Of a stretch of 64,000 nt of DNA, positions 17,381-25,137 are shown in pieces. How positions within the stretch are numbered: the stretch's first letter is position 1; every line of letters starts with the position of its first letter. The DNA lies in the NCBI GenBank assembly GCA_002842095.1, contig PHCB01000007.1:62001-126000 (forward strand), in the 5' to 3' direction. Origin of the DNA: a candidate division BRC1 bacterium HGW-BRC1-1 (lineage in GTDB: Bacteria; Sumerlaeota; Sumerlaeia; Sumerlaeales; Sumerlaeaceae). The notes below the pieces were generated by a model. That model did not search any database and had not been told where the DNA came from. It saw only the letters and a program-made list of their open reading frames with translations. Position numbers and translations under genes: made by a program.

Positions 17381-18478
17381 ATGGCCAATAAAGCGAAATA
17401 CGAGATAAAAAACCAGTCGATACCCGAACCCGAGGAGGGTGTGCGCTACCGCACGCTGGCTGAGGTGGCCCGGACCCTGGAAGTGGACGCCTCGACGGTT
17501 TCGCTGGTGCTGTCGGGTAGTGATCGTGTGAACAAGTTCACGCGAGACCGCGTGATGGCGTTCTGCGAGCGTGTTAACTATCGCCCGAACCCATTGGCGA
17601 GGGCATTGTCACGGGGGCGTTCCAATCTGTGGGGCGTGCTTTTCCCCGACATTGTTTCGTCATTTTTCCCCGCCATTCTGGAGGGAATCGAAACCGTGGC
17701 CAATGAACAAGAATGCACATCATTTCTGGCCTTATCGAGATACGATCCCGAACAGATGGCTGCGCAAATCATCGCCATGGAGTCCCGTTACGTTGATGGG
17801 ATTCTGCTGGTGCCAACTGGCCAACCGGGGGAAAAAAAGATACTGGCGCCTCTCCTCAAAGAGACGGCTTTTGTTCCACTGGTCCAACCCCTTGCAGGCG
17901 ATTCACTTCGCACCTGCGTGCATGTAGACGATGAGTATGGATTGTGGTTGGGAACAAACCACCTTATTTCCCTTGGGCACCGCCGTATTGCATTGATCGG
18001 AGGGTTGGGCGAAACCGATGCCTGTAACCGCCGCCGCAATGGCTGGGTTCGGGCTCTCACTGAGCATGGTATCCATCCCTCCAAGCGCCTTCTGCAAGGC
18101 GATCACTTTGGTCGTGAATGCGGTTACGATTCGATGCTCAAGCTTCTAAAAACTTCCCCGCCACCCACGGCGCTAATAGCTGTTTCCGATTATGCCGCAC
18201 TGGGCGCCATGGAGGCTATCCTCGAGGTGGGATTACGGCCCGGCGAAGACATTGCCGTGGTCGGGTTCGACAATATTTGTTGCGCCCATTATAGCCCGGT
18301 TCCCCTGACCACCATCAGCCAACCCAAAGAAGAACTGGGTGAAGCCGCCGCTCGGGCATTGGTGGAGCGCATAGCGGGCCGTCGCCCACGCCTGCCCACC
18401 CTGTTGCCCCAGCTGGTGATCCGGCGCTCATGCGGGGCTTACAAAGTTTCGTCTGAAGAAGCCGCCAGAAACAACTGA
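17381..18478 (+). CDS. LacI-family transcriptional regulator
   Basis: 365 residues. The helix-turn-helix is near residues 24-50 (RTLAEVARTLEVDASTVSLV), then the hinge region VNYRPNPLARALSRGRSNLWGV. The periplasmic-binding-like sensor domain shows GTNHLISLGHRRIALIGG and VVGFDNICCAHYSPVPLTTI, both typical. The ~23 residues before the HTH are unusual and charged. It most likely senses a sugar derived from the surrounding locus and controls the divergent operons, perhaps at the inverted repeat at 11636-11709; this link is inferred. DUF4434-like gene follows after 14 bp with a GAGGA site. Confidence 0.94.
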   Translation: MANKAKYEIKNQSIPEPEEGVRYRTLAEVARTLEVDASTVSLVLSGSDRVNKFTRDRVMAFCERVNYRPNPLARALSRGRSNLWGVLFPDIVSSFFPAILEGIETVANEQECTSFLALSRYDPEQMAAQIIAMESRYVDGILLVPTGQPGEKKILAPLLKETAFVPLVQPLAGDSLRTCVHVDDEYGLWLGTNHLISLGHRRIALIGGLGETDACNRRRNGWVRALTEHGIHPSKRLLQGDHFGRECGYDSMLKLLKTSPPPTALIAVSDYAALGAMEAILEVGLRPGEDIAVVGFDNICCAHYSPVPLTTISQPKEELGEAAARALVERIAGRRPRLPTLLPQLVIRRSCGAYKVSSEEAARNN

Positions 18479-18492
18479 AACAAGAGGAATAT

Positions 18493-19836
18493 ATGCAAAC
18501 GCTTTACCACGGACTGACACTTTTGCCTCCCTCGCCCATAAGCACCAAGGCGACGGTGGAACTTAGAATTGGCATACTGCCGGAGCCCACTTCGACCGGC
18601 CAATGGGAGCTATGCTTGTATCTGGACGAGGTAAGCCCCGCCGGATTACTTGCGCAGTGGCGGCGCGACTCGCACGACGGCGCGCCCATCGCGGCTACGC
18701 ATGTTCTTCATGCTCATGGCTTGGAAGGCGCCCATCGCATTATTGCTGTAGTGACCCCTCCCGATGGGGAAGCATTGCAGATCGAAAAGCCGCTAGAAAT
18801 TTTGGAGCGCGACACGCGTTCCACCGGCACGATCGACGGGGCCTTCTCCGGCTTTTATCATTGGAGCGAAAAAGAAGGGCGTTTGTGGAACGCGGACATT
18901 GCACAAATGACCGAGGCCGACTGGTGCCATCTTATGCGCACGCAGCATGATCTGGGAATGAGTGTTGTGGTCCCGCAGGAAGCATTCCGCAACGAGTGCT
19001 ATGTGGGGCGCCACACTCTGGAGAAGGACGGGTACCGGGGGAGCGCCTATTACCCGTCGCGTTTGGTGACGGGGCGCATGCCTATCGCCTGCAGCGACCC
19101 TCTCGAAACAATGCTCGCCTGCGCGGACGACCTGGGGATGCAGGTGTTCCTGCCCGTGGGGCTTTACGCGTGGTTCGATTTCACGCCCGCCTCCCTCGCC
19201 TGGCACAAAGAGGTCACGCGCGAGCTTTGGGAACGCTACGGTCATCATCCCTCAGTCTATGGATTTTACGTGGGCGAGGAGATCGGTGGCGACCTTGGGA
19301 CGAACGACTCGCGACGCGATGAGATTGTCGCGTTCTTCCGCGAGTACACCCCCTTCGCGCGCTCGCTCGCGCCTGACAAACCCGTGATGCTGGCGTCGAA
19401 TTGCCATAACGTGACCGCGGGTTTGAAATGGTATCCACGCCTGCTCGAGAATCTCGATATCCTCTGCCCCTTTGCCTTCCATCGTATGCCACCCTTTGAC
19501 CAAACCGGCGAGAAGGCGGCAGTGATGCTGCAGGAACTTTGCGATAATTCTGGATGCCACCTGTGGATGGATCTGGAAGCGTTTTTCTTTCAACCCGACG
19601 GCGCCCTATATCCCTGCCCATTGGACCATCTGGTGGACAATCTTGAACGCTTCACGATGTTCGAGAAGATCATCTGCTACCAGTTCCCCGGTCTGTTCAA
19701 CGCACCCGGTTCTCGCCTCACACCCGGTGGCCCGGCCACAGTCCGGTTGTTCAACGAGTATCAAGAATATCTGGCGAAATGCCAGACATCCGACTCCACA
19801 GATTGTAAGCAGGCACAAGCCACTATTAAGCAATAG
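18493..19836 (+). CDS. DUF4434-like TIM-barrel protein
   Basis: 447 residues, no signal peptide. Residues ~1-110 are a beta-sandwich-like domain. Residues ~115-420 look like a glycosidase-type TIM barrel: GAFSGFYHWSEKEGRLWNAD, MTEADWCHLMRTQHDLGMSV, YGFYVGEEIGGDL with paired Glu residues at the end of a strand. This order matches DUF4434/glycosyl-hydrolase-like barrels, which begin with a 'W....D W...l..m..lGm' pattern. A cytosolic role on an imported sugar fits the operon. Last gene of the plus-strand arm; no terminator is evident after it. Confidence 0.65.
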   Translation: MQTLYHGLTLLPPSPISTKATVELRIGILPEPTSTGQWELCLYLDEVSPAGLLAQWRRDSHDGAPIAATHVLHAHGLEGAHRIIAVVTPPDGEALQIEKPLEILERDTRSTGTIDGAFSGFYHWSEKEGRLWNADIAQMTEADWCHLMRTQHDLGMSVVVPQEAFRNECYVGRHTLEKDGYRGSAYYPSRLVTGRMPIACSDPLETMLACADDLGMQVFLPVGLYAWFDFTPASLAWHKEVTRELWERYGHHPSVYGFYVGEEIGGDLGTNDSRRDEIVAFFREYTPFARSLAPDKPVMLASNCHNVTAGLKWYPRLLENLDILCPFAFHRMPPFDQTGEKAAVMLQELCDNSGCHLWMDLEAFFFQPDGALYPCPLDHLVDNLERFTMFEKIICYQFPGLFNAPGSRLTPGGPATVRLFNEYQEYLAKCQTSDSTDCKQAQATIKQ

Positions 19837-20039
19837 TGGCCTTCGCGAAATGCTGGGAGGCAAAGGGTGATTCTGGGGTTTCCGACTACTTGATCGGAAA
19901 TCAAAAGTTTCGCTGTGGTTGCAATGAAAGCGACTGATTCAGCGTCCCAATGCATCCTGCACGGAAAGAACCCGACCTTGACGGTGATGCTACCGGAGTT
20001 AAATCGCTATCGTTGGTTAGAAGGCCTGAACTGTTTATA

Positions 20040-20067
20040 GCAGGTTCGAATCCTGCCGGGCGCACCA
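20040..20067 (+). other. tRNA 3'-end fragment
   Basis: T stem GCAGG, loop TTCGAAT, stem CCTGC, acceptor strand CGGGCGC and ACCA are intact. No matching GCGCCCG acceptor strand, D arm or anticodon arm occurs in the preceding ~100 bases. Its first 19 bases equal 2261-2279 of the tRNA-Arg(CCU). Such a fragment is what integration into, or recombination at, a tRNA 3' end leaves behind. Confidence 0.6.
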
Positions 20068-20105
20068 ATCCCAATTCTTTAATGTATTGGTTATTACCGG
20101 GCCGC

Positions 20106-20134
20106 CCCCTTGCTCCGGCCACCGGCCCAAGGGG
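20106..20134. other. Stem-loop
   Basis: CCCCTTG (20106-20112) pairs with CAAGGGG (20128-20134), with an inner CCGG/CCGG helix. No T tract follows on either side, so a terminator is not supported. Confidence 0.45.
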
Positions 20135-20240
20135 ACAACCTACAATTTTCGCAAACGTCAAAGTCCGAAGCGGTAGAAGATTATTTAGCAGTCTCTTTTT
20201 CCCTTTGAGTCGCTTTCTCATCCCAGATATTAGTTGAATT

Positions 20241-20295
20241 GCAACCGGCGTGCAACCGGCGTGCAACCGGTGTGCAACCGGTGTGCAACCGGTGT
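20241..20295 (+). repeat. Tandem repeat, 11 bp x 5
   Basis: Five contiguous copies of GCAACCGGYGT: two with C then three with T at the ninth base. The 11-bp period is close to one DNA turn, so bound proteins would face the same side. No replication or partition gene lies nearby. It may equally be a plain microsatellite-like expansion. Confidence 0.9.
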
Positions 20296-20450
20296 GCAAG
20301 ACCTCTTTAACGCCCATCGGGATAACGCCTTACAGATAGCTGCTGCGTTCTCTGAGAAGTCTTGTCTGGTGGGTGAACTTGGGCCTCTTGATTATGGATA
20401 TCATCGACTTCATCCCACAAGACCACCCGGCGCAGTCTTTGGGCGCTATT

Positions 20451-20518
20451 GATGGGTGTTTGGCTATGACGCAAGGACAACTTGGTTCGTGAAGAGAGGC
20501 GCGGCGCGGCGGGTGCTG
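20451..20518 (+). pseudogene. RHS coding remnant, left edge
   Basis: The stretch encodes VFGYDA and, after frame changes, a decayed copy of the same RHS segment present at 29396-29455. The two can be aligned by eye with small gaps (GATGGG..TGTTTGG.TA.GA.GC). No start or open frame remains. It marks the left limit of RHS homology. Confidence 0.6.
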
Positions 20519-20557
20519 AGACCGGATGCCTGTCAGTAAGCACTCTCCCCAGGCGTT

Positions 20558-20629
20558 GGGCGCGTAGCTCAGCGGTAGAGCAGCGGACTTCTAAGGTGTT
20601 GGTCCTGGGTTCGAATCCCAGCGTGCCCA
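20558..20629 (+). tRNA. tRNA-Arg(UCU)-like gene with defective anticodon stem
   Basis: Acceptor GGGCGCG/CGTGCCC, D arm GCTC/GAGC and T arm CTGGG-TTCGAAT-CCCAG are all good. The 17-nt anticodon arm reads GCGGA-CTTCTAA-GGTGT. The loop gives anticodon UCU, but the stem has two mismatches next to the loop (A-G, G-G) plus two G-T pairs. CCA is not encoded. Possibly a decayed tRNA or one needing an unusual fold; a one-base shift would read CUA but pairs no better overall. Confidence 0.65.
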
Positions 20630-20766
20630 GCACTACCGCCAAAATTATACAAGTCCTGCATCTTCACCCGTAAACACGAGATTATTAAACGGTCCAAAAT
20701 TATGTTGACATCTCGGAATTGACCCTTCAAACGTTTTAATCCAAATGACTACGGTTCAACGGCTCG

Positions 20767-22539
20767 GTGATGCGTACGTCCACCTACACCTACAACGCGC
20801 TCAATCAGCTTGCATCGCTGCTGGGCGTGGCCCAAGGCGAGCGCTATGATGTGCAGTATGACGCCAACGGCAATCTTGTCTACTACGCGCTCGATCACAA
20901 GGGCGAGGCCGGAATGACCTACTCGTGGACCATCGACGACCGCCTGGCATCGGCGCGCGTGTCCGAAGACGGCTCGCCCGACGCTACTGTCAGCTATGCC
21001 TACGACGCTTCCGGCGCGCGCATCCTGCGCCGGGCACCCGACGGCACGCGCCAGCGCTATTTCTTCCACGGTCTTACAGAGGAAGTGACCAAGCAGAGCG
21101 TCCCCGGTGTGGCGAGTGACACGGCGTCTGCCTGCACGCGTGTGCTGGACGGGTCATTCATCCCCGCGCAGTGGATTGCGCCCTCGGGTAATGTGGCCGG
21201 CGCGTGGAACACCGCCCGGCGCAGTGAAGCTGTGTCGGTGGCGGGCAACACGTATGCCATCCACGGACGCGACTATCGCGGCGGTGGTGCAATGTCGTAT
21301 GACTACAGCGTCACGGGCAAACGCGTGATGAGCGCCTGGGTGCGCAGCGCGGGCGATGCGGAGTTCATCGTGACGGTGCAGAGCAACCAGCAGTTGCGAG
21401 GCCTGCGCTATTGCATGTTCACGAGTAGTAACGATGCGGTGCCGTTCGTCTATTGGCCCAATCTGGCGCTGTTTGGCAGCACGTTGCGGCCCGACGGTGC
21501 ATGGCATCGCATCGAGCGCGACCTCGCGGCGGACCTCGCGGCGGCGTGGCCGGGGGAGACGCTGGTGGCCGTGCGCGGCACCACCTACGCCGCCTACACG
21601 GCAGCGCCGGTGTTAGTCGACGACATCGCTTTCAGCAACGCCATCACCGTGGAGCACAACGTCCTCGGCCCCGGCGAGGTCGCCCACATCCTGCGCACCC
21701 GCACCACCACCGGCCCCGCTGGCGGCTATGCGGCAACCGACGCATGGTACGCCTTCAACCAAGTGGGCAGCGTGCTGAACCACAGCAACTCCAGCGGCGC
21801 CATGACACAGGCGATCGACATGGACGCTTGGGGAATTCCCACAAACGGTACTAACGGATCCTGGAATTCAACCGAGTTATACAGAACCCTGAACAGCAAA
21901 CGGTTCGAATCAAATGCATCGACCGTGTTTTTCTGGCAAAGATGGGCTGACCCGTCCATCGGAATGTTCCTGTCTCAAGACCCGGTAGTTAAGACACGTA
22001 ATCGGACAACGCTGCTTGAGGGTTCACCGGTTATCAACCTGGATCCAAAGGGACTGGACGTATTGGCACTGTTTGATCCAGCTGCGGAAGTTGCTGGAAT
22101 ACAATGCGGTCATCCGGCCGTGATTGTTTGCATGGAAGGGGTGGGGTGTTTTTATTTCTCGTGGGCTGCAAACGATCGGACCACACCGGATGACAACCTT
22201 ACAATTAGATATTACTGTTCGCTTGACGATGCAAAAGCGGACCCTGACCTTGAGAGATACAAGGAGTATAGAAAGTGGACGCGGGGTCGCCGCCAAGATA
22301 TGGCGGCTATTTTGGCTGGTTTATCGTTCAATGGTAAAGAATACGAAATCGCCGGGCGTAACTGTAGCGATTTGCTTTACGTTATGCTTCGCGCTGGTGG
22401 CGTCTCCCCCGCTCAAGTTAAGGACAATTGGAGGCCATCCGATGATTGGAATGCTTTAACCAATCCAGATACCGGCGGATGGTCAAGACCTTGGCCTGGG
22501 CAGCCTAGCGGGTATCCGAAGCAATGTTGCAAACCGTAA
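20767..22539 (+). CDS. Orphan RHS tip 1 with permuted-papain-like C-terminus
   Basis: 590 codons. The frame opens after a TGA at 20746 with no convincing ribosome site, so this is the 3' end of an RHS gene cut from its 5' part. Residues ~1-110 carry YD-type repeats (YDANGNLVYYALD, SYAYDASGARILRR). Residues ~145-305 are a beta-sandwich insert shared with the other tips. RHS core ends around QRWADPSIGMFLSQDP and LDPKGLD. The distinct C-terminal ~155 residues have GHPAVIV, then YFSWA, then GRNCSDLLYVMLRAGGV. A His early and an N-C pair late is the order seen in permuted papain-fold (LRAT/NlpC-like) enzymes; this is inference. The tip is visibly more AT-rich than the core. Confidence 0.75.
   Translation: MMRTSTYTYNALNQLASLLGVAQGERYDVQYDANGNLVYYALDHKGEAGMTYSWTIDDRLASARVSEDGSPDATVSYAYDASGARILRRAPDGTRQRYFFHGLTEEVTKQSVPGVASDTASACTRVLDGSFIPAQWIAPSGNVAGAWNTARRSEAVSVAGNTYAIHGRDYRGGGAMSYDYSVTGKRVMSAWVRSAGDAEFIVTVQSNQQLRGLRYCMFTSSNDAVPFVYWPNLALFGSTLRPDGAWHRIERDLAADLAAAWPGETLVAVRGTTYAAYTAAPVLVDDIAFSNAITVEHNVLGPGEVAHILRTRTTTGPAGGYAATDAWYAFNQVGSVLNHSNSSGAMTQAIDMDAWGIPTNGTNGSWNSTELYRTLNSKRFESNASTVFFWQRWADPSIGMFLSQDPVVKTRNRTTLLEGSPVINLDPKGLDVLALFDPAAEVAGIQCGHPAVIVCMEGVGCFYFSWAANDRTTPDDNLTIRYYCSLDDAKADPDLERYKEYRKWTRGRRQDMAAILAGLSFNGKEYEIAGRNCSDLLYVMLRAGGVSPAQVKDNWRPSDDWNALTNPDTGGWSRPWPGQPSGYPKQCCKP
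21205..21534 (+). repeat. RHS module R1, copy A
   Basis: 330 bp closely matching 25149-25478 with constant offset 3944 and no indels. It encodes NTARRSEAVSVAGNTYAIHG through GAWHRIERDLAAD, the first half of the beta-sandwich insert. It is the point at which tip 3 joins the shared core. Confidence 0.9.
21524..21833 (+). repeat. RHS module R2, copy A
   Basis: 310 bp closely matching 23637-23946 with constant offset 2113. It encodes AADLAAAWPGETLVAVRGTT through MTQAIDMDAWG, the second half of the insert plus an RHS repeat. Similarity ends exactly where tips 1 and 2 diverge. Confidence 0.9.
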
Positions 22540-22635
22540 TGTCATTTGGGCGGCCTTTTGGGACGGACCATTAGCTCGTGCTGAATCATTCTCGTTTTGT
22601 TGCCGTCGTCGTGGCAACGATTGGAGGTATATAGC

Positions 22636-23451
22636 GTGGGTCGGTTAGGCGTTCAGTTGGCGCATGCGGTGCTTGGTGTCTCACTGTTTGTGGCTGTCGC
22701 ACTTTGTCTGCTGATGGTGCATTTTCCCATCGGTTTTGGCTTGGGTGCGGTTAGTTACGCGATCGTGGTTTTGTCGCTGAAACGGACTTTCGAGCGGAGT
22801 GGGGAAGAGCGTGGCATTCTGCACTCGAAGGCATGGTTCTTCGTTATTTATCTGGCTTTGCTCTTTGTTGCCTATTGGCGTTTACCTGCGGCTGCCATCG
22901 GTCCAAACTCAGCGGTCATAGGGGCTTTTGGTACACCTGCGAGCGCAAGCGCAACCGTTCGCGGTTTACTCGATCTGCTGCTCCTGCTTGCGGCAGTTCA
23001 GTTCTTCCTTTGGATTTCAAGTCGGAACACCCATAGAGGCGTTTCTCCTGCGGCAAGGACTAGTCTGGCATTCTTTGTGGTGTTTGGGATTATCGAAGCG
23101 TCCCTCTTATTCGGCGGGCTTACCGACTATGGTTTTGAAACCACGTCTCTGTGGTTGTTCTTTATTATCTATGCGGCTCTCCCCGAGGGTTGTGTCGCTT
23201 TGCTCCTCCAAAATCCCCCGCCATTGACGGACAGGATTGGTTTAGAACAGCGGGTCGGTTTAGCCTCAGGCGCGGCGCTTCTGGTGGCGATTACATTGAA
23301 CATGAATCCTGGGTTGTATGGCATTAATGAGAAGTTCAAAGATGCAACGGTCGTCTACGCTATTGCGGGCATTCAAATCGTAATCTGGGCGGTTCTTGCT
23401 CTGGTAAAGAATCTTCTGGCCTCACTCCGCACGCGGCATCTGCAAGGATGA
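22636..23451 (+). CDS. Polytopic membrane protein, candidate immunity to tip 1
   Basis: 271 residues from a GTG at 22636 with GGAGG at 22623-22627 (8-nt gap); this is better supported than starts further upstream. Seven or eight hydrophobic helices (VLGVSLFVAVALCLLMVHFP, GLLDLLLLLAAVQFFLWIS, TSLWLFFIIYAALPEGCVAL and others). No family recognised. It sits directly behind RHS tip 1, the usual place for a cognate immunity gene. An eight-helix immunity protein would be unusual for a soluble cytosolic toxin and hints at a membrane or periplasmic target. The role is inferred from position. Confidence 0.6.
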   Translation: MGRLGVQLAHAVLGVSLFVAVALCLLMVHFPIGFGLGAVSYAIVVLSLKRTFERSGEERGILHSKAWFFVIYLALLFVAYWRLPAAAIGPNSAVIGAFGTPASASATVRGLLDLLLLLAAVQFFLWISSRNTHRGVSPAARTSLAFFVVFGIIEASLLFGGLTDYGFETTSLWLFFIIYAALPEGCVALLLQNPPPLTDRIGLEQRVGLASGAALLVAITLNMNPGLYGINEKFKDATVVYAIAGIQIVIWAVLALVKNLLASLRTRHLQG

Positions 23452-23455
23452 GGCT

Positions 23456-24607
23456 TTGGGTTGGCGTGGGAATTTACTTTACTCCAACAGCACGTGCGCT
23501 GAGGATGCTTTGGATGGCTACGACCATCTGAACAGTTTGGTGAACCGTGCGGTTGACGGAGGTTTGATTTCGCCGTTGAACAATAACTATGACGCAGTGG
23601 GAAACATTATGCGGATTGGTCTGCCGGACGATAGTATCGCGGCGGATCTCGCCGCAGCGTGGCCGGGCGAGACGCTGGTGGCCGTGCGCGGCACCACCTA
23701 TGCCGCCTACACCGCAGCGCCCGTGTTTGTCGACGACATCGCTTTCAGCAACGCCATCACCGTGGAGCACAACGTCCTCGGGCTTGGCGAAGTGGCCCAC
23801 ATACTGCGCACCCGCACCGCCACCGGCCCCGCCGGCGGCTATGCGGCAACCGACGCATGGTACGCCTTCAACCAAGTGGGCAGCGTGATGAACCACAGTA
23901 ACTCCAGCGGCGCCATGACACAGGCGATCGACATGGACGCCTGGGGCAACACGCTCGCAGAAAATGGTTCATGGGTCGCCATGGAGCCAGCGGGTCGCTT
24001 TTATCAAAGCAAGGCGCACGATCCCTTCGCTAATTGCAATTATCACTTGAATCGATGGTATCAGCCGCAACTGGGTACATGGACCGCTTCAGATCTAATC
24101 GGGCGCCAAGGGGGTAACAATCTCTACCAGTTCTGCTTATCAGACCCGATTCACTTAGTGGACTACGACGGACTTTGCCCCGAAAGCGAGAAATGTGTGG
24201 CGATGATCTTGCGAGTGTACCAAACACATTGGGCTGCCGTTAATGCCAAGGCTAATGCAGACAGAATTGTTGCAAAAGAGAGCTTAGCAACATGTACTAA
24301 AAATGCGTTGATTGGGTTTAGGAACTGCTTGTTGTGGGGAGGTGCATCAACCGTAACCGTCGGTGTTGGCACACGCGCGGCTAAGCTTATTGTTCGTTCA
24401 ACAGCGACTACTTTAGGTGCTGGTATTAGTGTATTGGGCTGTGCTGCCGGGCTCAACAGCGCCTTGTCACAATGTCAAGATAGCTACTATCTGTCTAATG
24501 AAAGAATAAACAACTGGCAGGACGCAGAACGCCATCGGTTATTTAGGGGTCGGATTCAGGAAGAGGCAAACTGTGAGACGCTTTGCACGGAGACCTGTCC
24601 GAAATGA
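23456..24607 (+). CDS. Orphan RHS tip 2 with Cys-rich hydrophobic C-terminus
   Basis: 383 codons opening at a TTG four bases after the membrane-protein stop; the start is uncertain. Residues ~1-60 hold RHS repeat traces (NNNYDAVGNIMRIG). Residues ~61-165 are the shared R2 module. The RHS boundary is HLNRWYQPQLGTWTASDLIG to VDYDGLC. The last ~135 residues form a separate domain with a glycine/alanine-rich hydrophobic stretch (TLGAGISVLGCAAGLNSALS) and several Cys, ending ANCETLCTETCPK. A membrane-active toxin is possible but unproven. The stop overlaps the next ATG (ATGA). Confidence 0.65.
   Translation: MGWRGNLLYSNSTCAEDALDGYDHLNSLVNRAVDGGLISPLNNNYDAVGNIMRIGLPDDSIAADLAAAWPGETLVAVRGTTYAAYTAAPVFVDDIAFSNAITVEHNVLGLGEVAHILRTRTATGPAGGYAATDAWYAFNQVGSVMNHSNSSGAMTQAIDMDAWGNTLAENGSWVAMEPAGRFYQSKAHDPFANCNYHLNRWYQPQLGTWTASDLIGRQGGNNLYQFCLSDPIHLVDYDGLCPESEKCVAMILRVYQTHWAAVNAKANADRIVAKESLATCTKNALIGFRNCLLWGGASTVTVGVGTRAAKLIVRSTATTLGAGISVLGCAAGLNSALSQCQDSYYLSNERINNWQDAERHRLFRGRIQEEANCETLCTETCPK
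23637..23946 (+). repeat. RHS module R2, copy B
   Basis: Second copy of the 310-bp module at 21524-21833. It is joined on its left to a different RHS repeat and on its right to a different tip, as expected if recombination takes place inside it. Confidence 0.9.
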
Positions 24608-25137
24608 AGATTCCCTGGTTTCAATACGAGCTGAGAGGACGCAAACTCGCGTTCTGGGTGGTGGTGTTACCGCTGCTATTTTTCGCGGGGCCGTATGGCG
24701 CTTCCATTCCCGACCGGGTGCGCCTTAGATGGTTTCTGGGCGAGCTGGCAGAAACGCGCTCGGCCAGCGAGATGAACGCCGTATATGACCGTGCGGCCGC
24801 ACAATTCACCATGTTGCAACCACCTGTTAGCCGTCCGGCAATTGCCGCATTTCGAAAGCAGTTGGTAGGCCATCGCTTGAGCGAGGCGCAACGCGTCTTT
24901 CTACTCCACAAGCTCGAAACAATCGGGGACATTCAGGCCGATCCGGGCATTTATGCCCAGATGGCGGAGGACCTTTCCTTGGCTGATGTTTACAAAAGGA
25001 ACCAATTTACTGTGGCAGATGATAACGTCGGGTTCGAAATCTATCAGCTTTTAATGTGGCATAATCGCGCTTTTCAGCAGCTTTACCCTGACTTACTTCC
25101 TGAGAGGAAAGGGGAAGGGATCGGAACTTTCTGGTGA
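24604..25137 (+). CDS. Single-pass membrane protein, candidate immunity to tip 2
   Basis: 177 residues; the ATG at 24604 overlaps the stop of RHS tip 2. One N-terminal membrane helix (LAFWVVVLPLLFFAGPYG, about residues 17-34) is followed by a charged helical domain (LGELAETRSASEMNAVYDRA, QMAEDLSLADVYKRNQF). No family recognised. Translational coupling to the toxin-like gene makes immunity the best guess. Its stop overlaps the first codons of tip 3, so the whole set forms a closely packed transcript. Confidence 0.6.
   Translation: MKIPWFQYELRGRKLAFWVVVLPLLFFAGPYGASIPDRVRLRWFLGELAETRSASEMNAVYDRAAAQFTMLQPPVSRPAIAAFRKQLVGHRLSEAQRVFLLHKLETIGDIQADPGIYAQMAEDLSLADVYKRNQFTVADDNVGFEIYQLLMWHNRAFQQLYPDLLPERKGEGIGTFW

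Larger units (their letters stand above)
19837..20766. other. Gene-poor left border of the RHS island
   Basis: About 930 bp without a credible protein gene. It holds, in order: a tRNA 3' fragment, a stem-loop, an 11-bp tandem repeat, a scrap of RHS coding sequence and a tRNA-Arg(UCU)-like gene. These are listed separately. The minus-strand reading frames with GFEPA-type peptides here are antisense of tRNA T arms and were not called. Confidence 0.7.

Noticed and set aside
2211-20058. Integrative element between tRNA-Arg(CCU) and the tRNA fragment at 20040 sharing 19 bp
   Set aside because: No integrase, relaxase or phage gene lies between them, the intervening genes look chromosomal, and T-arm sequences are conserved among tRNAs anyway.
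19869-20067. Possible tmRNA (ssrA): a GATTCTGG motif at 19871 and a tRNA-like 3' end with CCA about 190 bp later
   Set aside because: No acceptor strand pairs with CGGGCGC, the 5' motif is interrupted relative to the tmRNA consensus, and no tag reading frame ending in LAA was found. Kept as a tRNA 3' fragment.
20241-20295. CRISPR array
   Set aside because: Units are 11 bp with no spacers, and no cas gene is present anywhere in the window.
19901-20317. Minus-strand frame with RPAGFEPAINSSG
   Set aside because: GFEPA-type peptides arise from the antisense of tRNA T arms; no ribosome site or family resemblance.
20558-20629. Amber-suppressor tRNA (anticodon CUA by a one-base shift)
   Set aside because: The shift needs an extra junction base and still leaves mismatches; in-frame UAG use by nearby genes is not evident.
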